The translations under genes were made by a program, and so were the position numbers. DNA of 60,000 nt from Polytrichum commune (Eukaryota; Streptophyta; Polytrichopsida; Polytrichales; Polytrichaceae), in the NCBI GenBank assembly GCA_950295325.1, contig OX485808.1, positions 39,888,527 to 39,948,526 of the forward strand. Direction: 5' to 3'. Positions 21,340 to 35,084 of the stretch are shown here, one piece after another. Numbering within the stretch: position 1 is the stretch's first letter; each line of letters begins with the position of its first letter. The notes beneath the pieces are model-generated. The model was not told where the DNA came from, made no database searches, and was given only the letters and a program-made list of their open reading frames with translations.

Positions 21340-24300
21340 TGTAGCCGAATAAGAGTTGTCTAGCTTACCCAAATTTTTTACTTTATTGTGTGAGGAAAGA
21401 AACGTGTTTCAAGATGGTCATCTTGAAAGCTTTATTTTAAGAGAAACTTCATTTGTGTCATATGTATGCGTGTGTTGATATTTCCTAAGTGTCAAATGTA
21501 CATTTGAGGATATTCCGGGCCACTACTTTGAGTGTGCATTCAATGTGTAATGGCTCAAAAGGTGCATACATGGACACAAGTCACTAGCTTCCCATGACCC
21601 AATTTGTTTTAATAAAATCAAATTAAAGAGACAAATTCAATCTATGATACATTTGGATCCAACACAAGTTATAGATTATATTATACTCATCGGAGTTCCA
21701 AAATTTCATTAAAAGAATAAACAATGCATAACATTATTTAGATCCATGAGAATGTATTGTGGGACTGACAATATTCCACAAAATGTTATGTGATCCATTC
21801 AACAAGTTACAATATTTTTCATAAGAATTAAAATTATTATAATAGGCATAATTAAAATAACTTAGGCTTCGTGAACTTACTATTCAATTTCTTTTTGGCA
21901 TCGTGATGAAAAATGTATGTTGAATGAAGATGATGTGATTTATTCAATTTGGATATTTTTAGAACCTTTATATTTTAATTGCTTCAATTCTATTAGTGAA
22001 TCCGTTGATACACTTTTGATATACCAACATTTTACATGAGATTTGTGAATTCTTAGTGATTACTTGAATGTTATGCTATCAATATATGATTGTAGGGGGA
22101 TTTTATTATTAAACCAATATAAATAAATGTATAATAATGGAAAAAATATTTAAAATGCAATAATATTTTCATAGTCAACTTATCAAATTCTATCAAAGGA
22201 TCTCATCATACAACCCTATAATAGGGTCCTATGATAGAACTTAACATGTTATAATTTTGGACTTGGACTTAATCCAATTTGATTTAGGTATCAGTTGAAA
22301 CAGAACTAGCAATTTTTAACATTTTATATAGAACCACTTATCAATAAATTCTCTTTCATTAATTCATATTTGAAAATTATATATATATAATGATAATAAT
22401 TTTTTGAAGAAACATCACTAATGTAAATACACGTGGATTGCAACATTTACAATGTTTTGTGTCCGTCAAAATGATTTTCATCATCAAATTTTAAAACTAA
22501 TTTAAATTCATAGAAGTTGGAAAATACTAATAATGATTATATGTATTACACTAAATATACTAAATCATTTTTTAACTATATTAAATTCACATGTGCTTAC
22601 ACGATGCAAGGAGTTTCAAGCTAAAACTATGTGATATTTGAGATAAATAAATCTAATTTTAACTACATAATACTTCCATAAGTTTACCAAGTTAATCAAG
22701 GACTCTCTCTCTCTATTTATTTATTTATTTATTTTTCAGTATGTGTGTAATGAATGCTCAATTACAATTAATTGAAATGAAGGAAATGGAGAGGGAATTG
22801 ATTTGCGCTTGGATTTAATTGAAATTTAATTTAATTAAAGAAATCCAAACAAATTAAAAAAAATTGGAAGACTATGCTCAACACAAAAGATTGTTGCTAA
22901 TACAAAGACTCTTGAGAGAGCTAAAACAACTTCACAACTTACGTAGAAGCATGTCATTGAGCTTGAAGGAGTTACCAAATGGGACAAACCCACTCACAAC
23001 TAAAAGATGCACAAATGAACCTTAAGAGGGAAAGTAGTGAGTAATGAACCTTATAAAATGAAGATTTGAAGGGAAGTACCTTAGATTGTTATAAAATTCC
23101 TGAAACTAGTGTGACATTATTCCTTATAGACATTAAACTTGTTTTCGTTGAGATATACAACCTTGGTTTCTTTGTTGTTTTGTTTTAACCTACAGCTTGC
23201 ATATGCAATTGAAACCCCAAGTATTGGAAAACCATGGAATTGTTAAAGTGGAATGACAAGTACACTAAGAAAAGTTCATTGCATTGCTTGAGCTTTGAAA
23301 CACCAACAGTTCATTTCCAATACAAATGACTTGTAATCTCATCAATTTGTATGAAAATCATATAAATGCTTTCAAATTTAAATGAACATATTATGATCAT
23401 GATGATGATGTTAAATTACATGTTAATTCAATTTGAAGGTTTATGTGACGGATTGTCTTAACCGATTTTTTGACAAGCAACTTTGTGATTGAACACTAAC
23501 CCAACATTTAACAAGGATAACATAGAATGTGCATTCTATTTTGACCTACTTGACTTGTGGTTGTGGTTATTTTTTCCATTGTGTTCATTTATAAATTGGG
23601 TGGCTTTAGTTTATAGAGCAATTTGAGATGACAATCGATTGCCTCTTATTCGAAAACCAATTTAAGTTGTAAATTGGTTGAATTTAACCCATGAGGCAAT
23701 TCAATTATGAACTAGTTGTCTCCTATCCACAAGGCAATTTGTGGAATATTGTTCCCACAAATGAGGAGAGAAAAGAGGGAGTTGGGTCTAAGCGTCCTTA
23801 GAAAAACCAAGTAAGGAAAACTTAGATGTGAATACACATGGGAAAATTTGAAACAACCTTAGGATGATTTTCACCACATCATGATGGGGGATTTCTTTAC
23901 ACCGAAAAAGTTGTTTGAGAAGTTCCTTGATTTTGATCCACAACCACAGTCATTGTCCACTTTCACACCTACTTCCCCATGAATTGGCCAAACCAACCCA
24001 TACACTTGTTCCTTGTTGGATGCCTAAACCCTTGCCTCCAAGGAACTAGTGTACGCTCAGGGGGTTCACTCCCTCTTATATTTTGCATACATGTGCGCTC
24101 AGGACCCATTTAACGGGGGGTTATTTACCTTGCAGAGAAGATTATAAGGTATGGTGTTTTTCAAAATAAAGGTAAATGCTTGTATTCTAATACGCCCTAT
24201 TAGTAATTATCATTTTGGGGGGAATCGTTTAGAATTACCTTATTTTACTTGTACTGCATTTTTTTCCTTATACCCCAAGTAACCAAATTTTTTATACTAT

Positions 24301-26960
24301 ACCCCATTTTTTTCTTTCTCAGAGCCCAACTGTTGTCCATTGTCTTTCTTACACCGCATTTTGTTTCTTACACCCCATTTTTTTGGGGGGGTTTTGTAAG
24401 CGACATTTTTTTTCTTCATAAAGGGCATTTCTCTTCTTACAACAGAACATTGCCTCTTTTCATCCACTAGCACAAACCCTACCCTAAACCCACTACCCAT
24501 AGTAATTGTTTTCACGCTATTTTACATGTACTGACTAGATAAAAGAGACCATTATATGTGATGGTAGTTTACATGTAAACACGTTTCATTATTTTAATAC
24601 TCACTACATTATATGTACATTTTTTGCAAAATTTATCTACAATGAATGTATTAGACCTTTTTTTTACCGCACGTTGTTTCTATGATTTTTGCCAGTGACC
24701 CCCCCCCCCTGAGAGTGTTCAGGTTGGTTCACCCCAACCCTTCCCCATCTCCACGAGTTATCCTTAGAATCAACGTTGAAGCCAGTCCAATTTTTTCCAT
24801 TATTTACCCTACTTGTAAACCCATCCCCAATCACAAATACCCAACATGGCTAATCAACCACCACCCATGATAAAATAATGTAGTTAATATCCCTCATATA
24901 TAGTGTGTAGACTAGGAACAAACCCTAATCTCCTCACCATACAATTTGAGATTGCATATACTCAAATAGTGTCATTCTTAATAAGCCTATGGAGGTTTTT
25001 GTAGCCACTTTGCAACCAAAAAAAAAATGGCATTCTTGTGGTATTCCTATCATGCACCATTTGCTGACTGTGATGCGCTCATAAATTTATGTTATTTTAT
25101 TTTAGACCCTCGGGGTTTGAAAATAGTTTGATGGGAAAATCGAGAACAATATGTATGGGTCTAAATGAAAGTGTTGACATCTATGGGGGAAGGACGAGTA
25201 ATATCTTGCTAAGAATGGGAACTCATCAAATCCCAAATAACTTCCTCGTAAACATTCTTATAGGATGTTTACACCCCTTTAAATTGAAAATATATAATAT
25301 GTGAGAGAGCATACACCGGCTACACGAGAGAATGTGTTTGCACTTGCAAAAGCGTGGGAGGAATCCCAAGTAGAGATCGTCCTATCTTTATAAATGATAC
25401 TCATGAGCACTATGATTGCCCTAATAACGATCAATAGTATAATTGTATTCTATCCGGTTAGTCATTGACATGTCCAGGTGATAAGCCAATTTAGGGGATC
25501 CCTAGATGCTATCACAATTAACCCAGGACACTACACATGTCGAGTCACGTGAATTGTCCCCCGTGCTAATGCAACAATGTAACAATGCTGGACTGGCATC
25601 GTTTGTTTTTAATATTGAAAAACCATTTGAGTATTTAGAAACAAGGATTTCATTTATGGGGGACACCGTCAGGGTATGGGTATTCGGAAATAATTTTGTT
25701 TTCAATACCATTATACATTGTGCAAGAACCTTCAGACCTAGGCAATTTTGCCATGGTATCAACATGATTTTGAATGGCGTTGACTTAAATAATAAATCAA
25801 GCATACATAGACTCTCTCACCTTCACATACCCAACAAAATATCAATATCTAACTGATATCACAATTTGATACCCACGGACATGTTCTTTGATACCCGTAG
25901 ATAGGTACTTTGATGTTGATTATGGTACCATCCATTCACTTATATATTATACCAACATTGGTAAATACCTTTGATCCAATCAAACGCTCCGTCAACAACT
26001 CGTTGAAAGCCGTGACATTCTAACAAGTTTTGGATGCCATGGACAAACAACTTCAATGCCTTACTTGAAACCAATTACGTCTTGAGGCGAAAGTCCCTTC
26101 CATCAATTTTTGAACATCCATACTAGTATCCATAAACGAAGTGAAGAAATCGGGGTCCACCTTAACGAGGAAATTCCTAAGCTCTTTGTTTGAGATCATG
26201 CTATAGGCCTAGTAGTAGAAACCGACATGGGAGAGGCACAAGTAACACGTCGTGTGTACATTAGGGTTGAGTGTGTTTCTTTGTAGGTGCCGTGGACGAC
26301 AAATGTGGGCAATGTGGTGGTTACATGATACCTCCAAGAGTTTCACGTTTATTCATCATGCTATCCATGTCAACCCCGATATGTGCATATTAAGTTGGCC
26401 CGAACTAATTTAGAGATATTCCACACTATTTTGAATGATTATTATCACAACAACAAAACACATGAATCGTGTTTTTATTGTGGCAAATGAACATATTTAT
26501 AGGTTCTTGTAACATGCTCTTGTTTTTTTCCCAAAGAGGCTATGTATCCACATAGGCAACCTAATTGCACATAACAATGTACATGATTATATGATAGATG
26601 ATTTGGACCACTTTTTAAAAGTTTTATTTTTATGGGGGCTTGGGATTTTTGGGTTTGAGTTCACAACAACTACAATAATACTCCTATTAATGTGGGTGGA
26701 TCACTTCAATTGTCTAGTCAGGGTGGAAATAACGTGGGTCCCTTACTAGGCGAGCTCTTCTGATTATCTTCCTTAAGACTTCCAGCCAACAACTTCCAAG
26801 AAATAAAATAGTCACCTTGAATTGATAAATAACTTGGTTTAAATTATGCACTTACATCAACTTTCTGAGAGAAACAATCATGTGGCCCACATTAATTTTC
26901 AATTATAAATTTGACATGGGTTGAAACTAATGTGGATTCTAGAGAAATATTTGTGTCCCA
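21340..26960. other. Long AT-rich gene-free block
   Basis: Very AT-rich with homopolymer runs, a half-copy of the 32.5-kb palindrome (21728-21800) and a C9 run near 24701. Frames at 24249-24515 are driven by T-rich low complexity; the antisense pair at 25502-25856 has no domain. Nothing else recognised. Confidence 0.5.
22704..22734. repeat. CT then ATTT microsatellite
   Basis: CTCTCTCTCT followed by five ATTT-type units within AT-rich intergenic DNA. A similar pure (CT)n lies at 3650-3666. Confidence 0.85.
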
Positions 26961-26966
26961 CACCAA

Positions 26967-27478
26967 GGGCCACTTCGCACACGAGCCAAGAGCCGTGACC
27001 ATGAAATTGTGAGAGCTCAAAAGAAAGTGTCCAAAGGCCGTCCCACGACACCTCCAAACTCATGTAGGGTGGTCACAAGCCCTCAAGTGTAGTGCGAAGT
27101 CATATGTGACCAGACCCTCAACCAAATGCTATTTCAACAAATGTCAATTCATGCGGATCCTCACACATGATTTTTTTTTTAATTTTTTTTAAAAAATCAA
27201 TGATTGTGAGCATTCAGAGTGACATGGTCTCTCGATTTTGTGTTAGACCTTCCTCCAAGAGATGGGTTTTGAAAACAATCCAACTGACCATGAAACATGA
27301 TCCATTTAATGCCATGTACGAATCCATGTAGACTTTACATCCATCTCGCATTCACATACTCTGTTGGTCCCTAAGCATAGTGTATGAAGCAAACTTGGAC
27401 TGGCTCCACCTTTTCCACCAATGAGAGTGCTTGAAGTCGAATGGTCACGGGCTCTCAGTCTCGTGTGTGAAGTGGCCC
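26967..27478. mobile_element. Tourist-like MITE, family A copy 3
   Basis: This is the best-preserved copy, 512 bp, with ends GGGCCACTTCGCACACGAG and CTCGTGTGTGAAGTGGCCC. The flanks are CAA (26964-26966) and TAA (27479-27481), a TAA duplication with one change. The interior includes an A/T tract (27172-27195) missing from the other copies. Confidence 0.82.
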
Positions 27479-27484
27479 TAATAG

Positions 27485-30400
27485 GACTATTTATTTAGCG
27501 TAGTTGAGGTGTATTAAGGTGGAGTGGCATGTAACAAACGCTTCTAGTGATGGAACTTAGAAGACAAAAACACAAGCGAGATCATCGCTATTCCCTAGAG
27601 TCCCATGAATCATCCATAAATCTTCAAAGTGGAGATATTTGTTTTTTTCTGCAATGCTCATAGTGTACAATGATTCCCAAACCAATTAATTCCAAAGAAC
27701 TTCAAATCATCAACCTTTGCTTGGTTTAAAACCAATAAAGTGCGCTTTTGCTCATAGTGTGTTTGAAAAGAGTTGCTTCATGACATTAAAACACCGTGTG
27801 TGTGCATTATGCTCATGTTTGGATTATGCCCTAGCATCTTAAGTCACATTGGATTCCATTAGAGTAAGTCGAGGTCTATTGTGTTGTTCCTCACGAGGTA
27901 GAAGCATCCCTATTTTTAAAGGCAAGGAAATTGCCATATAGTTGTGATTCAAAGAATATATAATAGAACATTTTGTAGTTTACACATGGATGAAACCGGC
28001 GTAAACATCCCCAAAACCCATAAAGTACAAGTGAAATTATCGATGTTGAATGATAGTGTCCATGTTTGAATGAAAATGTAATATCATTCATTCTTGGCTT
28101 CATCCCTCCATTGATTGTTTGTCATTTGGGCTTTTTTGAAAACTTGGGAACAAACATTGGGTAAAAGAGCCCAACTTTGCCAATGACCCAATTTTGACAC
28201 TTGTTTTGGTCCCTTTACACATCTAACCATCTCCTAAATTGGCTAGTACCACAATTCCATTGTTTTCATTGTTGTTGGAATTCGTGATGTGCAAAAGAAA
28301 GAAAAAGAAAAAAGAATCTATACCCACCCACTACATTATATGCAATCCAAATATAGGCAAGTTGGTATGGATTTAAAGATACTCAAAATGCAACTCCCTA
28401 TGATTTGATTGAAGTGGTGGGCTAAGCCTTGATTTATGGAGGGCTAGAATTATATTGTCATGCGGGCTAGTGCGAAGTCAATGGTTGGTATAAATTTGTT
28501 GACTTAAGTCATTGTATTCTTGACCACCCAACTCGTTGTGGTCACCCAATATATGCAATCACAAAAACAACATTCGCAATAGTGTGTAAATCAAGATTCG
28601 TGCGACTACCAAGTTGTGAATTCAAAATCAATTTAGATACGTGACTAGAAGATGCAAAGCGACGACATTTGATGTGAGTGATGGTGGTGAAGGAAATCGC
28701 TATTTGTAGATCTTGGGGCCACATGGCTATTTTTTAAGGGCATCGGTTGTATCATCACACTCAACCACAAGTGCTTGCAACTACAAAACCCCAGTCCAAC
28801 TTGCAACCCCCACCCCTAAAAACAAAACAAAAAAACAAACTAAGAGATGGTCAAATAAGTTTGATGAATTTGAACGTTCCTACGTAATTCCCATGCCGCG
28901 TTGTTCATGTAATCTCAGTGTCGTCGCGATCCACAATGTAATTGCAAAATCATATAACAAAATCATAATGTTTCGGGTTTCAAAAGGGGGTCACAGTGCT
29001 CAAAGGTGCTTTTTATCTTAATCTCATATTAGGTTATCATTTGTGTGTGCATGCGTGTGCATGTGTGAGTGAGAGGAGGTTTATATATATATATATATAT
29101 CATCCTTGAACATAGGCCGAGACTCATATGTAAAACTCTGAAGGCAATGATATTGCCTCCTTTCAAAGTTGGTCTCTTCTGAAACAACAATGATTTGTAT
29201 ATTCAAATGTGCTTTTAAATTGGGATGAATAACACACACACATTCTCTTGAATGCAAAATGTTTCCATGTGTGGGTGTGAATGGTCATTGAAAGGTTCCA
29301 CCTCTAGCCTAAGAGGACAAAGAATTGAATCGAATGAAAGGTGTATATGTTTATACATTTGCTTCTTTTTTTGTGCGACAAACCGACATTCCGGCCACCC
29401 AACCAAGCCCGTGAATAATATCCATGCAACACGATGACATGAAGACAAGAAAGGGAAAGCAAGCTTTATGGGTTTGTCTTGGGTAAGCAATGTAGTAGTA
29501 GTAGTAGTCTACCTTACCTAGATACGGGCACCGGGAACCGAGACGCGGCACTTGGGCTAGCAAAGATGAGACGTTGGAGTAGATGTTGCCTTCCTTGCAC
29601 ATGACCTCCAATTAACCCCACTTTGTCAAGGATGTCGGGCTTTTTGAGATAGCGGAACTTAAGGTACACGGGCGCATTTGATTTGTAAACGATCAAGGAT
29701 GACCACTAGATGCAAGATTCTTTTGTTTAAACTGAAAGACACTACACCTTGTTAACTGGAGCACGTGATTCCCTAAGGATTTCAAGGATGTTTCTAAGGA
29801 TAAAGTCTTGTACCACATTAAGGTTTCACAATTAAGTTCTAAGATGTATAGATAGGTAACTTTAGAATATTTGAGAGGGATTCAAGGTTTACCTAGGAGA
29901 TACTATCACCTAAAACAAAAAAAATCAAGGTATCAAAAGGCTAACCTAATTCTCTAGAGTTACATTACTTGTGTTCACAAGGCATTATAGGGTTACGTTG
30001 TCTAAGGTTGAAGAAACTTTAGGACCTGAAAAAACGACCTCAACAAAGGTCGCAATGGAACCATCGTTGCAATTGGATGGGAACATGAGTGGATTGTAGG
30101 GAATGAGGGAAAGCCGTTGGGAACGGGGTGTTGGTTGGGAACTGAGGTGAACTAAAGCCACCGACCATAAATACTGCCGAAATGCCTAGGAAGAAACACT
30201 GGCATGTGTTGACTAGACACGGGTGTGGGGCCACCTATGTTGTCACCTGGAATTTCTTAACCAACCATATCATTTGGGGAGGATTGATCTAAGCAGTCAA
30301 ACCTAATTCTTAGCAATCGATTATGGAGCCCAACTATAATGACTAGGGCTCTAAACTTGGGTTTGCTAGGTCTAACATTGGCATCACATTATTCAACATT

Positions 30401-32030
30401 GGGGTGTTGCTTCCCTAGTGCTTGGAATGTTGCATGGATCATTCCTACAAGGTTAAAGTGGGCCACCCTTGCAAAATGAACATCATTCAACCCAAATATT
30501 ATTCAATGTGCAAGAATGTCTAACGACTAACCAATTGGGAATGATCCCTAGGTTTAGCTTTTATAAGCTTTGTTAGGTTTGTTGCTTGCCATCCACATGG
30601 GCCCTATATTCATGCATCATGCCAACTAACCAGAAAAATCTAGATTGCTAACCAGAAAAATTCACTAAAAAACCTTTGTAGAAAAGCTATTTAAATATGT
30701 TATAACATTACTCATTAGCAAACCGTTGCACCATGAGGCTAGAAATTTTGCAAGCATAATGCCCCATTTATGTTGGATCACCCTACAAAACTAATAGTAC
30801 TAAGCCTAAATATTGTAACTTCATTTGCAACAATTACCCAACAACTTGCCGACCCCCAAAGCTTGGCCTAACTTACCGCTATTAAACCGAGTTTATTCTT
30901 TTTCAAAATTGATTCCTTCGCTAGCATGGATTGTTACCTACATTCCAGGCCCCACATGGAGCTTGAGATTGGCTAATTGTATTAATGCTTGCTCTACTGC
31001 CATGAGAATTGGGGTTGGAAATTTTGTCACTGCAACTATGCGTAGGGCCTTACCCTTTAAAGAGGGTGCAAGGGGGTAGGCTTAGTAATGTTGAGTTTAA
31101 AAAATGGTAGTAGAACATAAAATCTTTGTGACCCTATATGTGACTCCCATTTTTAAGAGTGGCATGAAAGTAGTCCAAGTTGCTCGTACATGAGGAAGTC
31201 GAAATACATGAAATTTTCAAATATTATATTTATTATATTATGTAATGTCATGTACATTTCATAATTGCCACAACGATGTGAATAATATTTTATGTGTTCA
31301 TTTTGAAAGGTTCATTGAGGAAGTTAAAAACATTTATAATTTGCTGCCAATTAGTAGACATGTTGAGCTAATAACCAAGGCATTTGCCCTAATAGTTGAC
31401 CTCCACCAAGAATCTACTCACTATTTGTTTTTAACACAATTCAATCACTCATAACATAGAGCCAATCATTTACTCATAAACAACATAAACACCGAGCATG
31501 AGCCAATTATGCACCTCCCTACCAAATGTGTTGGATACTACTTGTTATTCCTATACTTGTAGTTAAAGAAATGTATGACAATGCAAAGCGAGTCCGATGA
31601 GGAGATGACCACTAACCGGGGCTGGCATGAATGAGAGAGGCTTCACACTTGGGCATAGATTTGGGTTTAAACGAAGACATGAACACAACAAGAAAGCAAA
31701 TTGAGATCCGTGACTCCTCTTTCAACATTGTGATCCACCAATTGTAATGTGGCAATCAATTATAAACATGTAAAAATACATAGAGATATGACGATGAGAG
31801 ATGCTTCACCTTGAGTATATAGACTTGAGCTCAAATGTGGATCCAACCACAACAACATCGCAAATTGAGTCCATGACCTAAAACTGACTCGCTAGTTATA
31901 ATGTTGTAATCAATCACATAAAAAACGATAAAAACACACAATGCAATCAATGGATTACCCCATCCCCAGGCTTTAGTCGCTTTGTTAATATATGCATCAT
32001 AGGATATAACACCACAAATGATGGCCATAG
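27485..32030. other. Gene-free block
   Basis: Only microsatellites (29082-29100, a TAG run near 29493) and short frames without domains, for example 30825-31079. Probably old decayed transposons and intergenic DNA. Confidence 0.45.
29082..29100. repeat. (TA) microsatellite after a TG-rich tract
   Basis: A TGTGTGCATG-type alternating tract (about 29040-29070) leads into an unbroken TA run. Confidence 0.9.
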
Positions 32031-32060
32031 CCCCACCCCACCCCACCCCACCCCACCCCA
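32031..32060. repeat. (CCCCA)6
   Basis: Six exact CCCCA units. The minus strand carries TGGGG repeats able to form a G-quadruplex. Flanked by ordinary AT-rich DNA; no telomere-type TTTAGGG repeat nearby. Confidence 0.95.
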
Positions 32061-32477
32061 TCATGATAATTTATGTACATATACCATAGCACCATAACTG
32101 GTTTGTGCACCTCAAAGAGAATATTTATCTATTTTTAAAAGGTATTATAGCTTAAAATAAACATTTAAATTATTGTCTTCGTTTGACTGGGCTCGTAATT
32201 TCCAAATTTTTACATGTTTTTTTTTATAATTATTTTTGCACAAACCAACTATGGTTCTACGGTACTCACCAATCCCCCCCCCCCCCCCTTCAAACACTAA
32301 CCAAATAGCACTCATATTCAAGTCCAAGCACTTCTAGATTACCAACACAGTCCGTCATGGAGACAAATTGCTTTCTTTAAACCACTCTCAATGTCCATGG
32401 TCTCAGTCATCTAAAACACCTCATCCATAGTCCTACATCTCGCTACAATAAATATTGTATTTAGTGTCAAATGGTAA

Positions 32478-32628
32478 CTCATAACATTATCCAGATCCTA
32501 AACAATGTTTTGTGGGACTGACAATATTTTATAGAACATTCCCCATATTCATATTGAATATGAGGAATATTCCCCATAATATTTTCAATCCCACGTAACA
32601 TTGTTATGGATTTGAAGAATGTTATGCT
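32478..32628. repeat. 150-bp near-palindrome (fold-back MITE-like)
   Basis: The left half CATAACATTATCCAGATCC, ACAATGTT, GTGGGACTGACAATATT is repeated in reverse complement on the right as CATAACATTCTTCAAATCC, ACAATGTT, GTGGGATTGAAAATATT. The centre is also symmetric (CCCCATATTCATA, TGAATATGAGG). A related half-copy is at 21728-21800. Transcription would give a long hairpin RNA. Confidence 0.75.
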
Positions 32629-32719
32629 TATGTTACTTGTGGCAAGCTTTCTAATGACACTTCCTATGACTAGGTTTACAAGTATTGTCATCCCAACTTA
32701 TTGAAACAAAGTTTGGTGC

Positions 32720-32965
32720 ATTTTGCATCCAATCATTTTTGTAATGAAAATTTGGATGAAGAATCACTTAGTAAATGACAATAATTGCAAATTCGTAAAT
32801 CTACAATGCTCTTTCTTCTTCTTATTTTCTATATACAAAATGACAAATAATGTAAGCTTCAATTAGTGTTAGCTTCAATTAGTGTTGATGACACTACACG
32901 GGTGGTCTACAATTAGTATTGAGCAAGATAAATAGAATTGGTGACATTAAATACAATATTAGTGT
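32720..32965. repeat. Inverted partner repeat, left member (family F)
   Basis: Matches 34855-35080 in reverse complement over its whole length, for example AAATTTGGAT, AATGACAAATAA, ACAATTAGTATTGAGCAAGA and GGTGACATTAAATA. A LINE tail and unassigned DNA lie between. The pair could be the long ends of one 2.4-kb element or two separate insertions. Confidence 0.6.
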
Positions 32966-32984
32966 ACTCCTCGCCAAGTTACAT

Positions 32985-33310
32985 CATTGTAGATGATAGA
33001 GTATGCCATTTTTTCCTCTAACAACGTAGTTGAAAACGAGACACACTTCGTGTTGGAGTGTCCCCTTTATAACCCCCCATTAGAGATATTATTCCATCAC
33101 TATATGAGAATGTAGCATCAGGAAGCCTCGAGTCTTTCTTTCAATTAGACCACAAAATTGAGAAGAACAACCTCTGTCTCATGGAGGCTATCGCATTCCG
33201 TTGCTATAGAAAATTCGTTGGTTTGAAACCATCATGATCCACTTTCAATCCCAGTAGTCTTTTGACTTCACGTACTTTAGAATCAATTTCATTTCATTGT
33301 CACCATCACA
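32985..33310 (+). mobile_element. 5-prime-truncated LINE copy (tail only)
   Basis: VENETHFVLECPLYNP (33027-33075) and the following CTCGAGTCTTTCTTTCAATT block match 48130-48330 of the longer LINE, and the homology continues past the gene end through CTTTCAATCCCA to about 33300. Truncation at the 5-prime side is typical of target-primed LINE insertion. Confidence 0.7.
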
Positions 33311-34854
33311 ACGTCTCCAATTGCCCTCACGAGCCACCTCACCCCTTGACCTAAAATTAGCCTCTTCCTCATGTTGATATGCACGACCCCCACCAACCTC
33401 ATGTCCCCGCCTAGTCATGATTTCCACTATCCATTGAGGCCCATCTAGGACCTAATCCATTTCCATAAAAAAAACTATCTTTGAAAGGATACAATAGGCT
33501 TTGTGACCATATCCTACCTTTGCAAGCCCGTATTGGTTTGCATATAAAACAATCTAATGAATGAAGCATCTAAGAATGAAGCATCTAAGAATGTGCCTAG
33601 TGAGAATGAAAGTGTCTTTCATTCACGCCAACCATTGGTTGGTGGTGTCTCCTTTCCAAAAGTGAGCTTGAAATGAGGTGAAACTCGAAGCATTCAATAG
33701 CATCCTTGGACATGCCATACAAATGTTTGAATTCCATCAACCTTTCATCCAAGCTCTTCATGGGAAGCATGCCAAAAACGATTCAAGAAAGCATGATGTC
33801 AAAAACCACTATAATGTTTCCAACAACAAAATAATGGAGCTTGGATGTTTGAATTATAAATCGTTAATGGACTCAAAGGATATTGATTTTCTAGTCTTCC
33901 ATCCAATAAGTGGCTAAATGTTCTTAACCATTTATTGGCCATGTGAATTCCAATGAACTTGAATTTACATACCACCTTTGATGTTAAGGCCATTTGAGCT
34001 CACTATCAGTGATAGTTGTTTTATCGGTCAGTTGCATGTTAAAGCCAACTTTACAATGAAGGCGTGGGAACGAAAACTTATATCAGTCTAATAAAACCTG
34101 AGAAGATCCAATGGTTGCAAAGTTGAAGCTATTACGTTTGGATAGCTAGTGAGAATCTTGTTTGTTTTCTAAATTTGAATGACATAATGGATGTAGATAC
34201 TCAATTAAAATTTACAAAATTGGGCAAAATTGGAAAACATACATGTGAATATCTGAATTTTCAAATTTAAAGTCCATATGCCTCTTCTAGAGGCAGTCAA
34301 AGCTCGTTGACTGGATGATGGGTGTCTAATGTACATGTTGAACTTGAATGCCATCTTTGGAGCGTGTTTTCTTTGGGATGTTACTCAAATGCTAAAGATA
34401 GATTCTTCTTACAAGAAGCAACACCCATGGGCAAGAAAACTTGCCTCCTGCTCAAGTCTTAGTGACCTTCTATAAGGATTGAATTCACCTCAGAGCATCG
34501 TTCTCCTTCATATGAAATTGAAGTCTAACAAGACTTGTGCATGTGTTTTCTTGAAATATATAAGAACAACCATGCCATGTGTGAGACCTAGATGATGATG
34601 TGAGGTGGCGATTTAGAACACTCTATTGGGAAGGGATGACCCCTTGGATCATTGGGGGCAATAAAGGGTTAATATATTATAGACCTTGCACCATCTGCAT
34701 TAAAAAACATTGGTGTCAACTAAAGACCTCTGGGGTTGAAACGAGCTCAACCAATTAGTCCTTGAAGGTCCAAGGCACTCCAATTAGATTTTTATTTATT
34801 TTTTAAATATTATTTTCCTTTAATGCGTGTGTGTGTGTTTGCAAAGGGGGTGTG

Positions 34855-35080
34855 GGATGGGGAGGTGCACTATATATAATATTTAATGTCACCAAATTTA
34901 ATTGTCTTGCTCAACACTAATTGTAAACCGCAATGTAGTGTCACCAACACTACATGTTAACCCAATGTTATTTGTCATTCCTTGTAATGTTTTGTGGGGA
35001 TTATAGACTTACAATGTTACACAAACTGTCACTTACCAAGTGGACTTCTATCCAAATTTCAATCATCCATGACAATAGTT
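34855..35080. repeat. Inverted partner repeat, right member (family F)
   Basis: Reverse-complement partner of 32720-32965. Shared words include TATTTAATGTCACC, TCTTGCTCAACACTAATTGT and TCCAAATTT. No target duplication was found at the outer edges. Confidence 0.6.
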
Positions 35081-35084
35081 CATC

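Noticed and set aside
25502-25856. Opposing frames of 100 and 116 codons
   Set aside because: No recognisable domain. Opposing open frames of this size occur by chance in AT-rich DNA and neither has gene context.
30825-31079. 84-codon frame with a proline-rich start
   Set aside because: No domain, no splice signals and no similarity to other copies in the window.
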